A stretch of 21,544 nt of DNA from an uncultured Collinsella sp. (GTDB taxonomy: Bacteria; Actinomycetota; Coriobacteriia; Coriobacteriales; Coriobacteriaceae): NCBI GenBank assembly GCA_900546775.1, contig UREM01000033.1, positions 1 through 21,544 on the forward strand. The letters are read 5' to 3'. The position numbers were made by a program, and so were the translations under genes. Below are positions 1 to 5,421 of this stretch, in pieces. Numbering within the stretch: the first letter of the stretch is position 1; the number at the start of each line of letters is the position of its first letter. The notes beneath the pieces were generated by a model. The model ran no database searches. It saw only the letters and a program-made list of their open reading frames with translations, and was not told the DNA's origin.

Positions 1-53
1 GATATATAGGGGCCTCCCGCAGGTAAGCTGCGTTAACGTACCAGCGGCTATAC

Positions 54-87
54 CAGATTCCCCACCAGTAGAATCTGCAAAGGGGAA
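54..87. repeat. Small inverted repeats with mutually exclusive pairing
   Basis: CAGATTC at 54-60 pairs perfectly with GAATCTG at 71-77 around a 10-base loop. The TTCCCC at 58-63, overlapping the first arm, can instead pair with GGGGAA at 82-87. The two pairings cannot form together. Such competing stems occur in attenuators and riboswitch expression platforms, but no aptamer is recognised here, so only the pairing is claimed. Confidence 0.35.
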
Positions 88-104
88 CCAGAAAATATAA
101 ATAC

Positions 105-153
105 AGTAAGTCGATGCGACAAAGGAGGCGTCCCTTCATCGCATCGACTTACT
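105..153 (-). terminator. 15-bp perfect hairpin, probable terminator of the lysM-nrdR-dut transcript
   Basis: Arms 105-119 and 139-153 are perfectly complementary over 15 bp (AGTAAGTCGATGCGA and its reverse complement). AAGG at 122-125 can also pair with CCTT at 133-136 inside the loop. On the minus strand the stem is followed by a U-rich stretch (GTATTTATATTTTC), as expected of a rho-independent terminator. It sits about 150 bp beyond the dut stop codon. The U-run is interrupted, and the stem is A/T-rich at its base and unusually long, so another structured function is possible. Confidence 0.55.
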
Positions 154-183
154 AGAAAAGTAAATATTGTTTCAAGCGAGTAG

Positions 184-292
184 CCGCCCGCCCGGGGCTT
201 ACCTATATCGTGCCACGCGCAGTTTCGCAGCGAGCGAAGCGACGCGAGAATGTTTGAGCATGGAATGATATAGGTAAGCCCCGGGCGGGAGG
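184..292. repeat. Long inverted repeat, 23-bp perfect arms (MITE-like or structured RNA)
   Basis: Positions 187-209 and 267-289 are exact reverse complements over 23 bp (outer part CCCGCCCGGGGC, inner part TTACCTATATC), separated by 57 bp. Pairing continues imperfectly inward (211-220 with 256-265) and ends in a small central stem TTCGC/GCGAA at 224-228/234-238. It also extends outward by two base pairs at 184-185/291-292. The whole element therefore folds into one hairpin of about 109 nt. It ends 12 bp before the dut stop codon. No U-run follows either arm, which argues against a simple terminator. It could be a palindromic repeat family member, a miniature transposable element or a structured RNA. 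Confidence 0.75.
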
Positions 293-304
293 GATACGGG
301 CGCC

Positions 305-748
305 CTAGGCGATGCCGCTGGAGCCGAAGCCTCCTTTGCCTCGGTCGGTTTCGTCTAGTTCTTCTACTTCTATGAGATTGACCGTGGGGACTTCTTGGAT
401 GACGAGTTGGGCTATGCGGTCGCCTTTATTGATTTGAATGTTATTGGAGGGATCCAGGTTGATGAGGATAACCTTGAGTTCTCCTCGGTAGTGGGCGTCG
501 ATGAGGCCCGGCGTATTGACTATAGACAGGCCCTGCTTGATGGCCAAGCCGCTGCGGGGCTGGACGAAGCCGGCGTAGCCATCGGGCAGGGCGATGGCCA
601 GCCCCGTAGAGACCAGACGGCGTTCGAAGGGCTTCAGGACGCAGTCTTCGTTGGAGCGTAGATCCAAGCCGGCATCGGTGGGATGGGCGTATTTGGGAAG
701 CTCGAGGGTGGGGTCGAGACGCTTTATGTTGACGGTAATGTTGGACAT
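305..748 (-). CDS. dut: Deoxyuridine 5'-triphosphate nucleotidohydrolase (dUTPase)
   Basis: This enzyme hydrolyses dUTP to dUMP and pyrophosphate, which keeps uracil out of DNA and supplies dUMP for thymidylate synthesis. The protein is 147 aa, the normal size of a homotrimeric dUTPase. All five family motifs are present in order: DAGLDLRS (about 25-32), PRSGLAIK (64-71), [10 protein letters not shown] (81-90, with catalytic Asp84 and the deoxyribose-stacking Tyr87), GDRIAQLV (109-116), and the C-terminal [10 protein letters not shown] (136-145) that closes over the substrate. The ATG start at 746-748 lies 4 bp after the nrdR stop codon, so the two are almost certainly co-transcribed. It is the last gene of the run lysM-nrdR-dut and is followed by hairpin-rich DNA. 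Its position suggests that it can receive SOS-induced readthrough. Confidence 0.97.
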   Translation of the reverse strand: MSNITVNIKRLDPTLELPKYAHPTDAGLDLRSNEDCVLKPFERRLVSTGLAIALPDGYAGFVQPRSGLAIKQGLSIVNTPGLIDAHYRGELKVILINLDPSNNIQINKGDRIAQLVIQEVPTVNLIEVEELDETDRGKGGFGSSGIA

Positions 749-752
749 GGAA

Positions 753-1196
753 TCACCTTAGCTTGTCGAGCTCTTGCAGAAATTCATCGACGTCTTTGAA
801 ATCGCGGTAGACCGAGGCAAAACGGATGTACGCAACCTTGTCGATCTTGGCCAAGCGCTTGAGCACCATGTCACCCAACTCATGGGACGTGACGGCCGTC
901 AGCGTGCGAGAGCGAAGCTCGACCTCGATGTCATCGATAATCTCATTGAGCTTTTTAGTGTCGATATCGCGCTTGATGGTGGCGCGCATCAAGCCGACAA
1001 GAAGCTTATTGCGATCGAACCGCTGCTTAGTTCCATCTGACTTAATGACCTCGATAGGGTCCTCGCATCGCTCAAACGTTGTAAAGCGGTAGTTACACGA
1101 GCAACATTCGCGACGGCGCTTAATGGTGTTATTTGACTCCTGCATACGGGAATCAACGACGCGGGTATGTGCCTTGCCGCATTTGGGACAGCGCAT
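753..1196 (-). CDS. nrdR: Transcriptional repressor NrdR (ribonucleotide reductase regulator)
   Basis: NrdR is a zinc- and ATP/dATP-binding repressor that senses the nucleotide pool and controls ribonucleotide reductase operons. The 147-aa protein has the expected N-terminal zinc ribbon (C3-P-K-C6 and C31-C-S-C34, followed by NYRFTTFE) and an ATP-cone domain over roughly residues 49-139. Length and motif order match the family. The start at 1194-1196 is preceded by a strong AGGAGG. That start codon and the last two bases of the AGGAGG lie inside one arm of a 12-bp perfect inverted repeat (1191-1202/1223-1234), so translation may be controlled by RNA folding. It lies 51 bp downstream of the LysM gene and 4 bp upstream of dut. 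No obvious NrdR box was seen in this window. Confidence 0.97.
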   Translation of the reverse strand: MRCPKCGKAHTRVVDSRMQESNNTIKRRRECCSCNYRFTTFERCEDPIEVIKSDGTKQRFDRNKLLVGLMRATIKRDIDTKKLNEIIDDIEVELRSRTLTAVTSHELGDMVLKRLAKIDKVAYIRFASVYRDFKDVDEFLQELDKLR

Positions 1197-1234
1197 GGTA
1201 CCTCCTCTTAAACGATAACAAGGGTACCATGCGC
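1191..1234 (-). promoter_or_regulatory. Perfect 12-bp inverted repeat enclosing the nrdR start codon
   Basis: GCGCATGGTACC at 1191-1202 and GGTACCATGCGC at 1223-1234 are exact reverse complements with a 20-base spacer. In the mRNA the 3' arm contains the nrdR ATG (1194-1196) and the last two G of the AGGAGG ribosome binding site (1201-1206). The rest of the Shine-Dalgarno sequence is in the loop. Folding would hide the start codon. The pairing is directly visible; a role in translational control is inferred. Confidence 0.6.
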
Positions 1235-1247
1235 AGCGCGATAATGA

Positions 1248-1697
1248 TTACGAACGAGCAGGAACCTTAAGATGCGCACCGGCGGCGAGCGAACCATGCT
1301 CCAGATGATTGACGCTACGGATCATGTCGGAAGTCTCTTGCGTGGAAAGGCCTTCGATTGGATATTCTTCGGCAAGCGACCAAAGAGAATCGCCAGGCTG
1401 AACGCGAATGGTCTCGTAGGTAATGTTGGAAACGGACTCGGCATACGCGGCGTGACGAGCGCTAAAGACCGACATAGCGAGGACAAAGAAGAGCGTAAGC
1501 GCAACGGCGACGGCGACAATCGTCGGAACCTTCAGGGCAACGCGGGCCGGCGCGACTACAGCCTGCTGATTGCGCGCAGGCTTTACGGTCAAAGGCTGAA
1601 AGCCGGAGCGGCCACCCTGAACAACCGTAAAAGTGGGTTCTGCAGGCGTCTCGAGCTTAAGGGCGAGGTTTCCCTGGACCATATTCGTTACGTTCAT
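1248..1697 (-). CDS. LysM-domain membrane protein, YneA-like probable SOS cell-division suppressor
   Basis: The protein is about 149 aa, with a cytoplasmic N-terminus, one hydrophobic segment at about residues 59-79 (IVAVAVALTLFFVLAMSV) and an extracytoplasmic LysM domain at the C-terminus. The LysM motif QPGDSLWSLAEEYP starts near residue 100 and the protein ends LKVPARS. LysM binds peptidoglycan. In Bacillus and Listeria, a short protein with one membrane segment plus LysM, YneA, is encoded divergently from lexA and stops division after DNA damage. The same architecture and divergent position are seen here, together with a LexA-box promoter at 1788-1815. There are two adjacent ATG codons; the second (1695-1697) has better spacing (6 nt) from GGAG than the first (1698-1700). 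YneA orthology rests on architecture and context, not close sequence identity. Confidence 0.8.
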   Translation of the reverse strand: MNVTNMVQGNLALKLETPAEPTFTVVQGGRSGFQPLTVKPARNQQAVVAPARVALKVPTIVAVAVALTLFFVLAMSVFSARHAAYAESVSNITYETIRVQPGDSLWSLAEEYPIEGLSTQETSDMIRSVNHLEHGSLAAGAHLKVPARS

Positions 1698-1767
1698 CAT
1701 GTTCTCCTCTCGCGTGTTTTGCTGAGAACAGTTTTATCAAGCCGCGCGGACAAAAATGTCTAGCGCG

Positions 1768-1781
1768 AGAACGAATGTTCG
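1768..1781. promoter_or_regulatory. LexA (SOS) box 1 of the lexA/lysM divergent region
   Basis: AGAACGAATGTTCG contains a perfect GAAC-N4-GTTC palindrome (1769-1780), matching the LexA operator core of Gram-positive bacteria. It lies just downstream of the minus-strand -10 of the LysM gene promoter, so bound LexA would sit at the transcription start of that gene. Confidence 0.8.
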
Positions 1782-1787
1782 GTTATT

Positions 1788-1815
1788 ATTATCTTCGAAC
1801 AGTTGTTCCTGTCAA
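1788..1815 (-). promoter_or_regulatory. SOS-controlled promoter of the lysM-nrdR-dut operon
   Basis: On the minus strand, a consensus -35 TTGACA (1810-1815) and a near-consensus -10 GATAAT (1788-1793) are separated by 16 bp. LexA box 2 fills that spacer, so LexA binding would exclude RNA polymerase directly. The LysM start codon is about 90 bp downstream. Confidence 0.8.
1796..1809. promoter_or_regulatory. LexA (SOS) box 2
   Basis: CGAACAGTTGTTCC has the perfect core GAAC-N4-GTTC (1797-1808) and flanks close to the Bacillus/Mycobacterium LexA consensus. It lies exactly between the -35 and -10 of the minus-strand promoter for the LysM gene and about 50 bp upstream of the lexA start codon, so it can serve both directions. 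Confidence 0.85.
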
Positions 1816-1823
1816 GCAAAATT

Positions 1824-1837
1824 CGAACATTTGTTTG
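1824..1837. promoter_or_regulatory. LexA (SOS) box 3, imperfect, upstream of lexA
   Basis: CGAACATTTGTTTG differs from the GAAC-N4-GTTC core at one position (GTTT). It is centred about 30 bp before the lexA ATG and is spaced 28 bp from box 2. That places it to autoregulate lexA. A clean sigma-A promoter for lexA on the plus strand could not be assigned with confidence. Confidence 0.65.
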
Positions 1838-1860
1838 ACATGGGTAGAGAGGATGCCCTG

Positions 1861-2505
1861 ATGGCTCGCAAAATTACCAAGCGTCAGCAGCAAATTTACG
1901 ACTTCATCAAGGAATATCAGCAGGAGAAGGGTTATCCGCCCAGCGTGCGCGAGATGGCTTCTGCCGTGGGCCTTTCCTCCCCCAGCACCGTGCACGCCCA
2001 TCTCTCTGCCCTGGAGGCGCGCGGGCTACTCAAGCGCGATGCCACCAAACCGCGCGCCCTGGAACTCTTTAACGAGGATGGTTCCTCTGTCTCAATTTCC
2101 AAATCTGACGAGCCCACCGCACCTCGCGGAACGGTCTCGCTACCGCTCGTTGGTCGCGTCGCGGCTGGGATTCCCATTCTGGCAGAGCAGAATATCGAAG
2201 ACACGTTTACTATCCCGACCGAAATCGCCACTGATCAGGGTTCCTTTATCCTTGAGGTGCATGGGAGCTCAATGATCAATGTCGGCATCTTCAATGGCGA
2301 TTACATCATCGTCCGTGAACAAAAGAGTGCCATGAATGGCGAAATTGTCGTGGCCATGATTGATGGTTCGGCGACCGTCAAGACGTTCTACAAGGAGCAG
2401 GGGCGTGTGCGCTTGCAGCCCGAGAACGACACTATGGAACCTATCTATGCAACGAATCCCGTTATCCTGGGCAAAGTCGTCGGCTTGATGCGCCGGTTCT
2501 CGTAA
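1861..2505 (+). CDS. lexA: LexA repressor, self-cleaving SOS regulator
   Basis: LexA represses DNA-damage genes and cleaves itself when RecA filaments form. The 214-aa protein has an N-terminal winged helix (TKRQQQIYDFIKEYQ, then PSVREMASAVGLSSPSTVHAHL, about 6-48) and a C-terminal S24-type protease domain. The scissile bond is probably Ala102-Gly103 in GRVAAGIP. The catalytic Ser is Ser137 in HGSSM and the general base is Lys174 in ATVKTF. The ATG at 1861 is chosen because AGAGAGG lies 8 nt upstream. A longer in-frame reading from 1756 would run through three LexA operators and adds residues absent from the family. The stop codon overlaps the start of the next gene by one base (TAATG). recA and recX lie 8 kb away and share the same operator type. 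Confidence 0.97.
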   Translation: MARKITKRQQQIYDFIKEYQQEKGYPPSVREMASAVGLSSPSTVHAHLSALEARGLLKRDATKPRALELFNEDGSSVSISKSDEPTAPRGTVSLPLVGRVAAGIPILAEQNIEDTFTIPTEIATDQGSFILEVHGSSMINVGIFNGDYIIVREQKSAMNGEIVVAMIDGSATVKTFYKEQGRVRLQPENDTMEPIYATNPVILGKVVGLMRRFS

Positions 2506-3209
2506 TGCAAAAACGCATAACCATCTTTGATACCGTCCGCGGGTTTACGATGATTTCTATGGCAGGTTTTCACGCTTGCTATGATCTCGCCTACCTGTAC
2601 GGCTGGGATATGCCTTGGTTTACCCAGACTGTCTTTCAAGACGTCTGGCGAGCCAGCATCAGCTGGGTATTTTTGTTTATCGCGGGTTGGATGTGCACGC
2701 TCTCACGCAACAATGCCAAACGAGCGGCTAAGTACGCTGCCGCAGCTTTGGTCGTCTGGATCGCAACAACGCTCGTATCGGTCGACGATTCAGTGAACTT
2801 TGGCATCATTTATTGCATGGCGGTGTGCACCGCGGTGGTTGCGTTCACCCGTCCGTTACTCCAAAAATTACCGGGCTCATGGGGCATCGCAGCGTGCCTT
2901 GTTCTTTTTGCCCTAACCTGGGGCATTCCAAAGGCGGTCTACCCACTCCCCTACCTGGCATGGCTTGGATTCCCAGGCCCGGGTTTTGTTTCGGGAGATT
3001 ACTATCCGCTCATACCGTTTGTCTTTATGTACCTTACCGGCTTTTTTGCTGCCCAGGCAGCACAAGCATCAAGTCTCGAAGCGCCAGCATGGGCATACGC
3101 CAATCCTATCCCGGCGCTCGCAGTCCTGGGTCGGCATGCCTTACCGTTCTACCTGCTCCATCAGCCAGTCATTCTAGGCGTGCTAGAAATCGTTTATTCC
3201 GTACGATAG
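2505..3209 (+). CDS. DUF1624 / heparan-alpha-glucosaminide N-acetyltransferase-like membrane protein
   Basis: This is a 234-aa polytopic membrane protein with about six or seven hydrophobic segments. The N-terminal DTVRGFTMISMAGFHACYDL (about 9-28), the NFGIIYCMA segment near 98-106, and the late HQP motif near 219-221 are characteristic of the DUF1624/HGSNAT-catalytic family, related to acyltransferases that move acyl groups across membranes. The bacterial substrate is unknown. Length fits the short bacterial members. The ATG overlaps the lexA stop codon (TAATG), so it should be translated from the lexA mRNA and may be SOS-induced. Its 3' end overlaps the end of the convergent hflX by 16 bp (3194-3209), leaving no room for a terminator between them. 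Family assignment is fairly firm; function is not. Confidence 0.85.
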   Translation: MQKRITIFDTVRGFTMISMAGFHACYDLAYLYGWDMPWFTQTVFQDVWRASISWVFLFIAGWMCTLSRNNAKRAAKYAAAALVVWIATTLVSVDDSVNFGIIYCMAVCTAVVAFTRPLLQKLPGSWGIAACLVLFALTWGIPKAVYPLPYLAWLGFPGPGFVSGDYYPLIPFVFMYLTGFFAAQAAQASSLEAPAWAYANPIPALAVLGRHALPFYLLHQPVILGVLEIVYSVR

Positions 3210-4483
3210 CGCTCGAGCCGCGGTGCAATACGAGCCGGCAACTTCGCCACAATGCGAACGCCGTCCTCGAGATATTCCTCATGCAGAAGGGTTCCCTGCT
3301 CATGCACCAGCGTGATGAGAGCGCCCTCGCGATACGGGATATCAGCGGAGAGCAACACATCGGTGGCAGCTGCCTCGCGAGCAATCCGGTCGACGAGATC
3401 GTCGAGCCCCTCGCCCGTTTGGGCCGAGAACAGAACGGCCTCCGGATAGCGACGACGGAAACTCAATCGATCGACGCTATCGAGAAGATCGATTTTATTG
3501 AATACGGTCAGCGTTAAACGCTCTCCGGCGCCGATCTCATCAAGCACGCGGTCGACAGCCTCCAGCTGCCGCTCATAGTCCTCGTCAGACGCATCTACGA
3601 CTTTGAGAATTAGATCGGCACCCAAAACCTCGGACAGCGTCGATTTAAAGGCATCGACCAGACCATGCGGCAGCTTTTGAATAAAGCCGACGGTATCGGT
3701 AATCGTCATGCCGCGACCGCCGGGCAGACGATACGAACGCGTCGTCGGGTCGAGCGTAGCAAACAGCTTGTCCTGCGAAAGTACCGTAGAGCCGGTCAGA
3801 CGATTGAGCAACGTCGATTTACCGGCATTGGTATAACCGGCCAACGCGACGCGAAACGCCGGTGACTCAATGCGACTCTTGGATTGAACATCGCGACGCT
3901 GTTCAACCTGCTTGAGCTCACGACGAAGCGCAGCGATCTTATTACGAATAAGGCGACGGTCGACCTCGAGCTGACTTTCGCCCTGACCAAAACGTGAGCC
4001 GATGCCGCCGCGCGTCTGCTCCTTGGCGAGATGGCTCCACATGCCACGCAGGCGAGGCAACAAATATTGAAGCTGTGCCAGCTGTACCTGCAGGCGTCCC
4101 TCACGCGTCTGAGCATGCAGGCCAAAGATATCCAGGATCAGTGCTGTACGATCGATAATCTTTACCGGCTCGCCCACAGCTTTCTCCAAATAGGATTGCT
4201 GCGAGGGCGTCAGGTCGTCGTCAAAAATAACGACATCGGCATCCATGCGATGCACCAGGCCGCACAGCTCTTCTACCTTGCCGGAACCGATAAACGATTT
4301 AGGATACGGCTTTACCAAACGCTGCGACAAGCGTGCCACGCACTGAGCACCAGCTGTGTGGGCAAGACGCTCCAGCTCATCAAGCGAGCGATCGAGCGGC
4401 CATGCATTGTCGCGCCACTCAACACCAACTAAAATGGCACGCTCGGGCTCGGGTGCCGTGGGAACAAGGGGGAAACGGGCCAT
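3194..4483 (-). CDS. hflX: GTPase HflX, ribosome-associated
   Basis: HflX is a GTPase that binds the 50S subunit and splits stalled or heat/antibiotic-damaged 70S ribosomes. The 429-aa protein has the HflX N-terminal domain, including FIGSGKVEEL (64-73) and VIFDDDLTPSQQ, and then a helical linker with RLRGMWSHLAKEQTRGGIGSRFGQGESQLE. The G domain follows, with G1 GYTNAGKS (206-213), the DPTTR switch I segment (235-239), G3 DTVGF (253-257) and G4 NKID (309-312). Its start codon overlaps the miaA stop codon by one base (TAATG), so it is translationally coupled as the last gene of the rny-to-hflX run. The miaA-hflX pairing is widespread in bacteria. The 3' end overlaps the convergent DUF1624 gene by 16 bp. 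Confidence 0.97.
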   Translation of the reverse strand: MARFPLVPTAPEPERAILVGVEWRDNAWPLDRSLDELERLAHTAGAQCVARLSQRLVKPYPKSFIGSGKVEELCGLVHRMDADVVIFDDDLTPSQQSYLEKAVGEPVKIIDRTALILDIFGLHAQTREGRLQVQLAQLQYLLPRLRGMWSHLAKEQTRGGIGSRFGQGESQLEVDRRLIRNKIAALRRELKQVEQRRDVQSKSRIESPAFRVALAGYTNAGKSTLLNRLTGSTVLSQDKLFATLDPTTRSYRLPGGRGMTITDTVGFIQKLPHGLVDAFKSTLSEVLGADLILKVVDASDEDYERQLEAVDRVLDEIGAGERLTLTVFNKIDLLDSVDRLSFRRRYPEAVLFSAQTGEGLDDLVDRIAREAAATDVLLSADIPYREGALITLVHEQGTLLHEEYLEDGVRIVAKLPARIAPRLERYRTE

Positions 4484-5421
4484 TAGGCAGCCTCAATACG
4501 ATGCAGGATATCCTCAACGACCTCATCGATCGTACATTCATCCATATCAAACCACACGATACGGTCATCGCGCTTAAACCACGAAAGCTGACGCTTGGCA
4601 TAACGACGCGAACGCATCTTAATGAGTTCGCGAGCCTCATCCATGCTCATCACGCCATTGAAAGCATCAATGATCTCTTTATAGCCAATTGCCTGCATCG
4701 ACGTCAGGGCATCTCCCAGCCCCTGGCCCATAAGACCGCGGACCTCATCGACAAGACCCTGCTCAAACATCAGATCGACGCGCTGGTTAATGCGCTCGTA
4801 GAGCACCTCGCGATTACGCGTCAGACCAAACCATAGGGCATGATAATGCTCGTGCGGAACACTAAACTGCGACTTTTGCTGCGCATAGGAGACGCCATCA
4901 TCATGCATCTCGAGCGCACGAATCACACGGCGCACGTTATGGGGATGAATAACAGCAGCCGATTCTGGATCGCGCTCGGCAAGCAAGGCATGCAGTTCTT
5001 CCTCGCCAATACGCTCGGCAAGCCCCTGATAGCCCGCACGACGATCGTCCTCAAGTTCACCCGAGGGAAAGTCCATCTCATCGAGGGCGGCCTTGAGATA
5101 CAGCCCCGTACCTCCGCAAAAAACCGGCAGGCAACCCGAACCAAGGAGACGTTCAACATGCGCGCGAGCGTCGGCCTGATAAAGCGCAGCAGAATATGCC
5201 ACACCCGGCTCTACAATGTCGACGAGACGCAGCGGCGCCGTGCACTCATCGGGCACCATCTTTGCGGTACCGATGTCCATGCCGCGATAGATTTGCATCG
5301 CATCGCACGACAGCACTTCGGACGAAAGACGAGCTGCCAAACGGTCGGCAACATCACTCTTACCAACCGCCGTCGGACCGACGATCGCAACGGCGGAAAG
5401 ACCTGCCCCGGGAGAAACCAT
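4483..5421 (-). CDS. miaA: tRNA dimethylallyltransferase MiaA
   Basis: MiaA transfers a dimethylallyl group from DMAPP to N6 of adenosine 37 in tRNAs reading UNN codons, making i6A37. The 312-aa protein begins with the P-loop GPTAVGKS (15-22) and the catalytic segment SCDAMQIYRGMDIGTAK (38-54), in which Asp40 is the usual general base. The tRNA-binding segments FCGGTGLYLKA, ALWFGL and MQAIGYKE follow as in the family, then RRYAKRQLSWFKRD. The start overlaps the miaB stop codon by one base (TAATG), and its own stop overlaps the hflX start in the same way. Lying next to miaB makes sense: MiaB methylthiolates the i6A37 product to ms2i6A37. Confidence 0.98.
   Translation of the reverse strand: MVSPGAGLSAVAIVGPTAVGKSDVADRLAARLSSEVLSCDAMQIYRGMDIGTAKMVPDECTAPLRLVDIVEPGVAYSAALYQADARAHVERLLGSGCLPVFCGGTGLYLKAALDEMDFPSGELEDDRRAGYQGLAERIGEEELHALLAERDPESAAVIHPHNVRRVIRALEMHDDGVSYAQQKSQFSVPHEHYHALWFGLTRNREVLYERINQRVDLMFEQGLVDEVRGLMGQGLGDALTSMQAIGYKEIIDAFNGVMSMDEARELIKMRSRRYAKRQLSWFKRDDRIVWFDMDECTIDEVVEDILHRIEAA

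Larger units (their letters stand above)
1..304. other. Non-coding region downstream of dut rich in inverted repeats
   Basis: No convincing gene is visible in these 304 bases. They hold at least four foldable elements: a short hairpin at 18-32 (CGCAG, loop, CTGCG), a 7-bp stem at 54-60/71-77 (CAGATTC / GAATCTG), a 15-bp perfect hairpin at 105-153, and a very long inverted repeat at 184-292. The self-complementary octamer CGTTAACG sits at 31-38. On the minus strand this is the region after the dut stop codon, so part of it probably ends that transcript. Whatever gene lies beyond position 1 is outside the window. Confidence 0.7.

Noticed and set aside
1..30. GATATATAGG...GGTAAGC at the window start as a further copy of the 184-292 repeat arm
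   Set aside because: Only two short words (GATATA, GGTAAGC) are shared, in a different arrangement, and no mate arm is visible.
184..292. CRISPR or integron attC reading of the inverted repeat
   Set aside because: There is one repeat pair only, with no spacer series, no cas or integrase gene and no recombination-site core motif.
1756..1860. Longer lexA reading frame starting at 1756
   Set aside because: The extra 35 codons cover all three LexA operators and the divergent promoter. The ATG at 1861 has a good ribosome binding site and gives a normal LexA.
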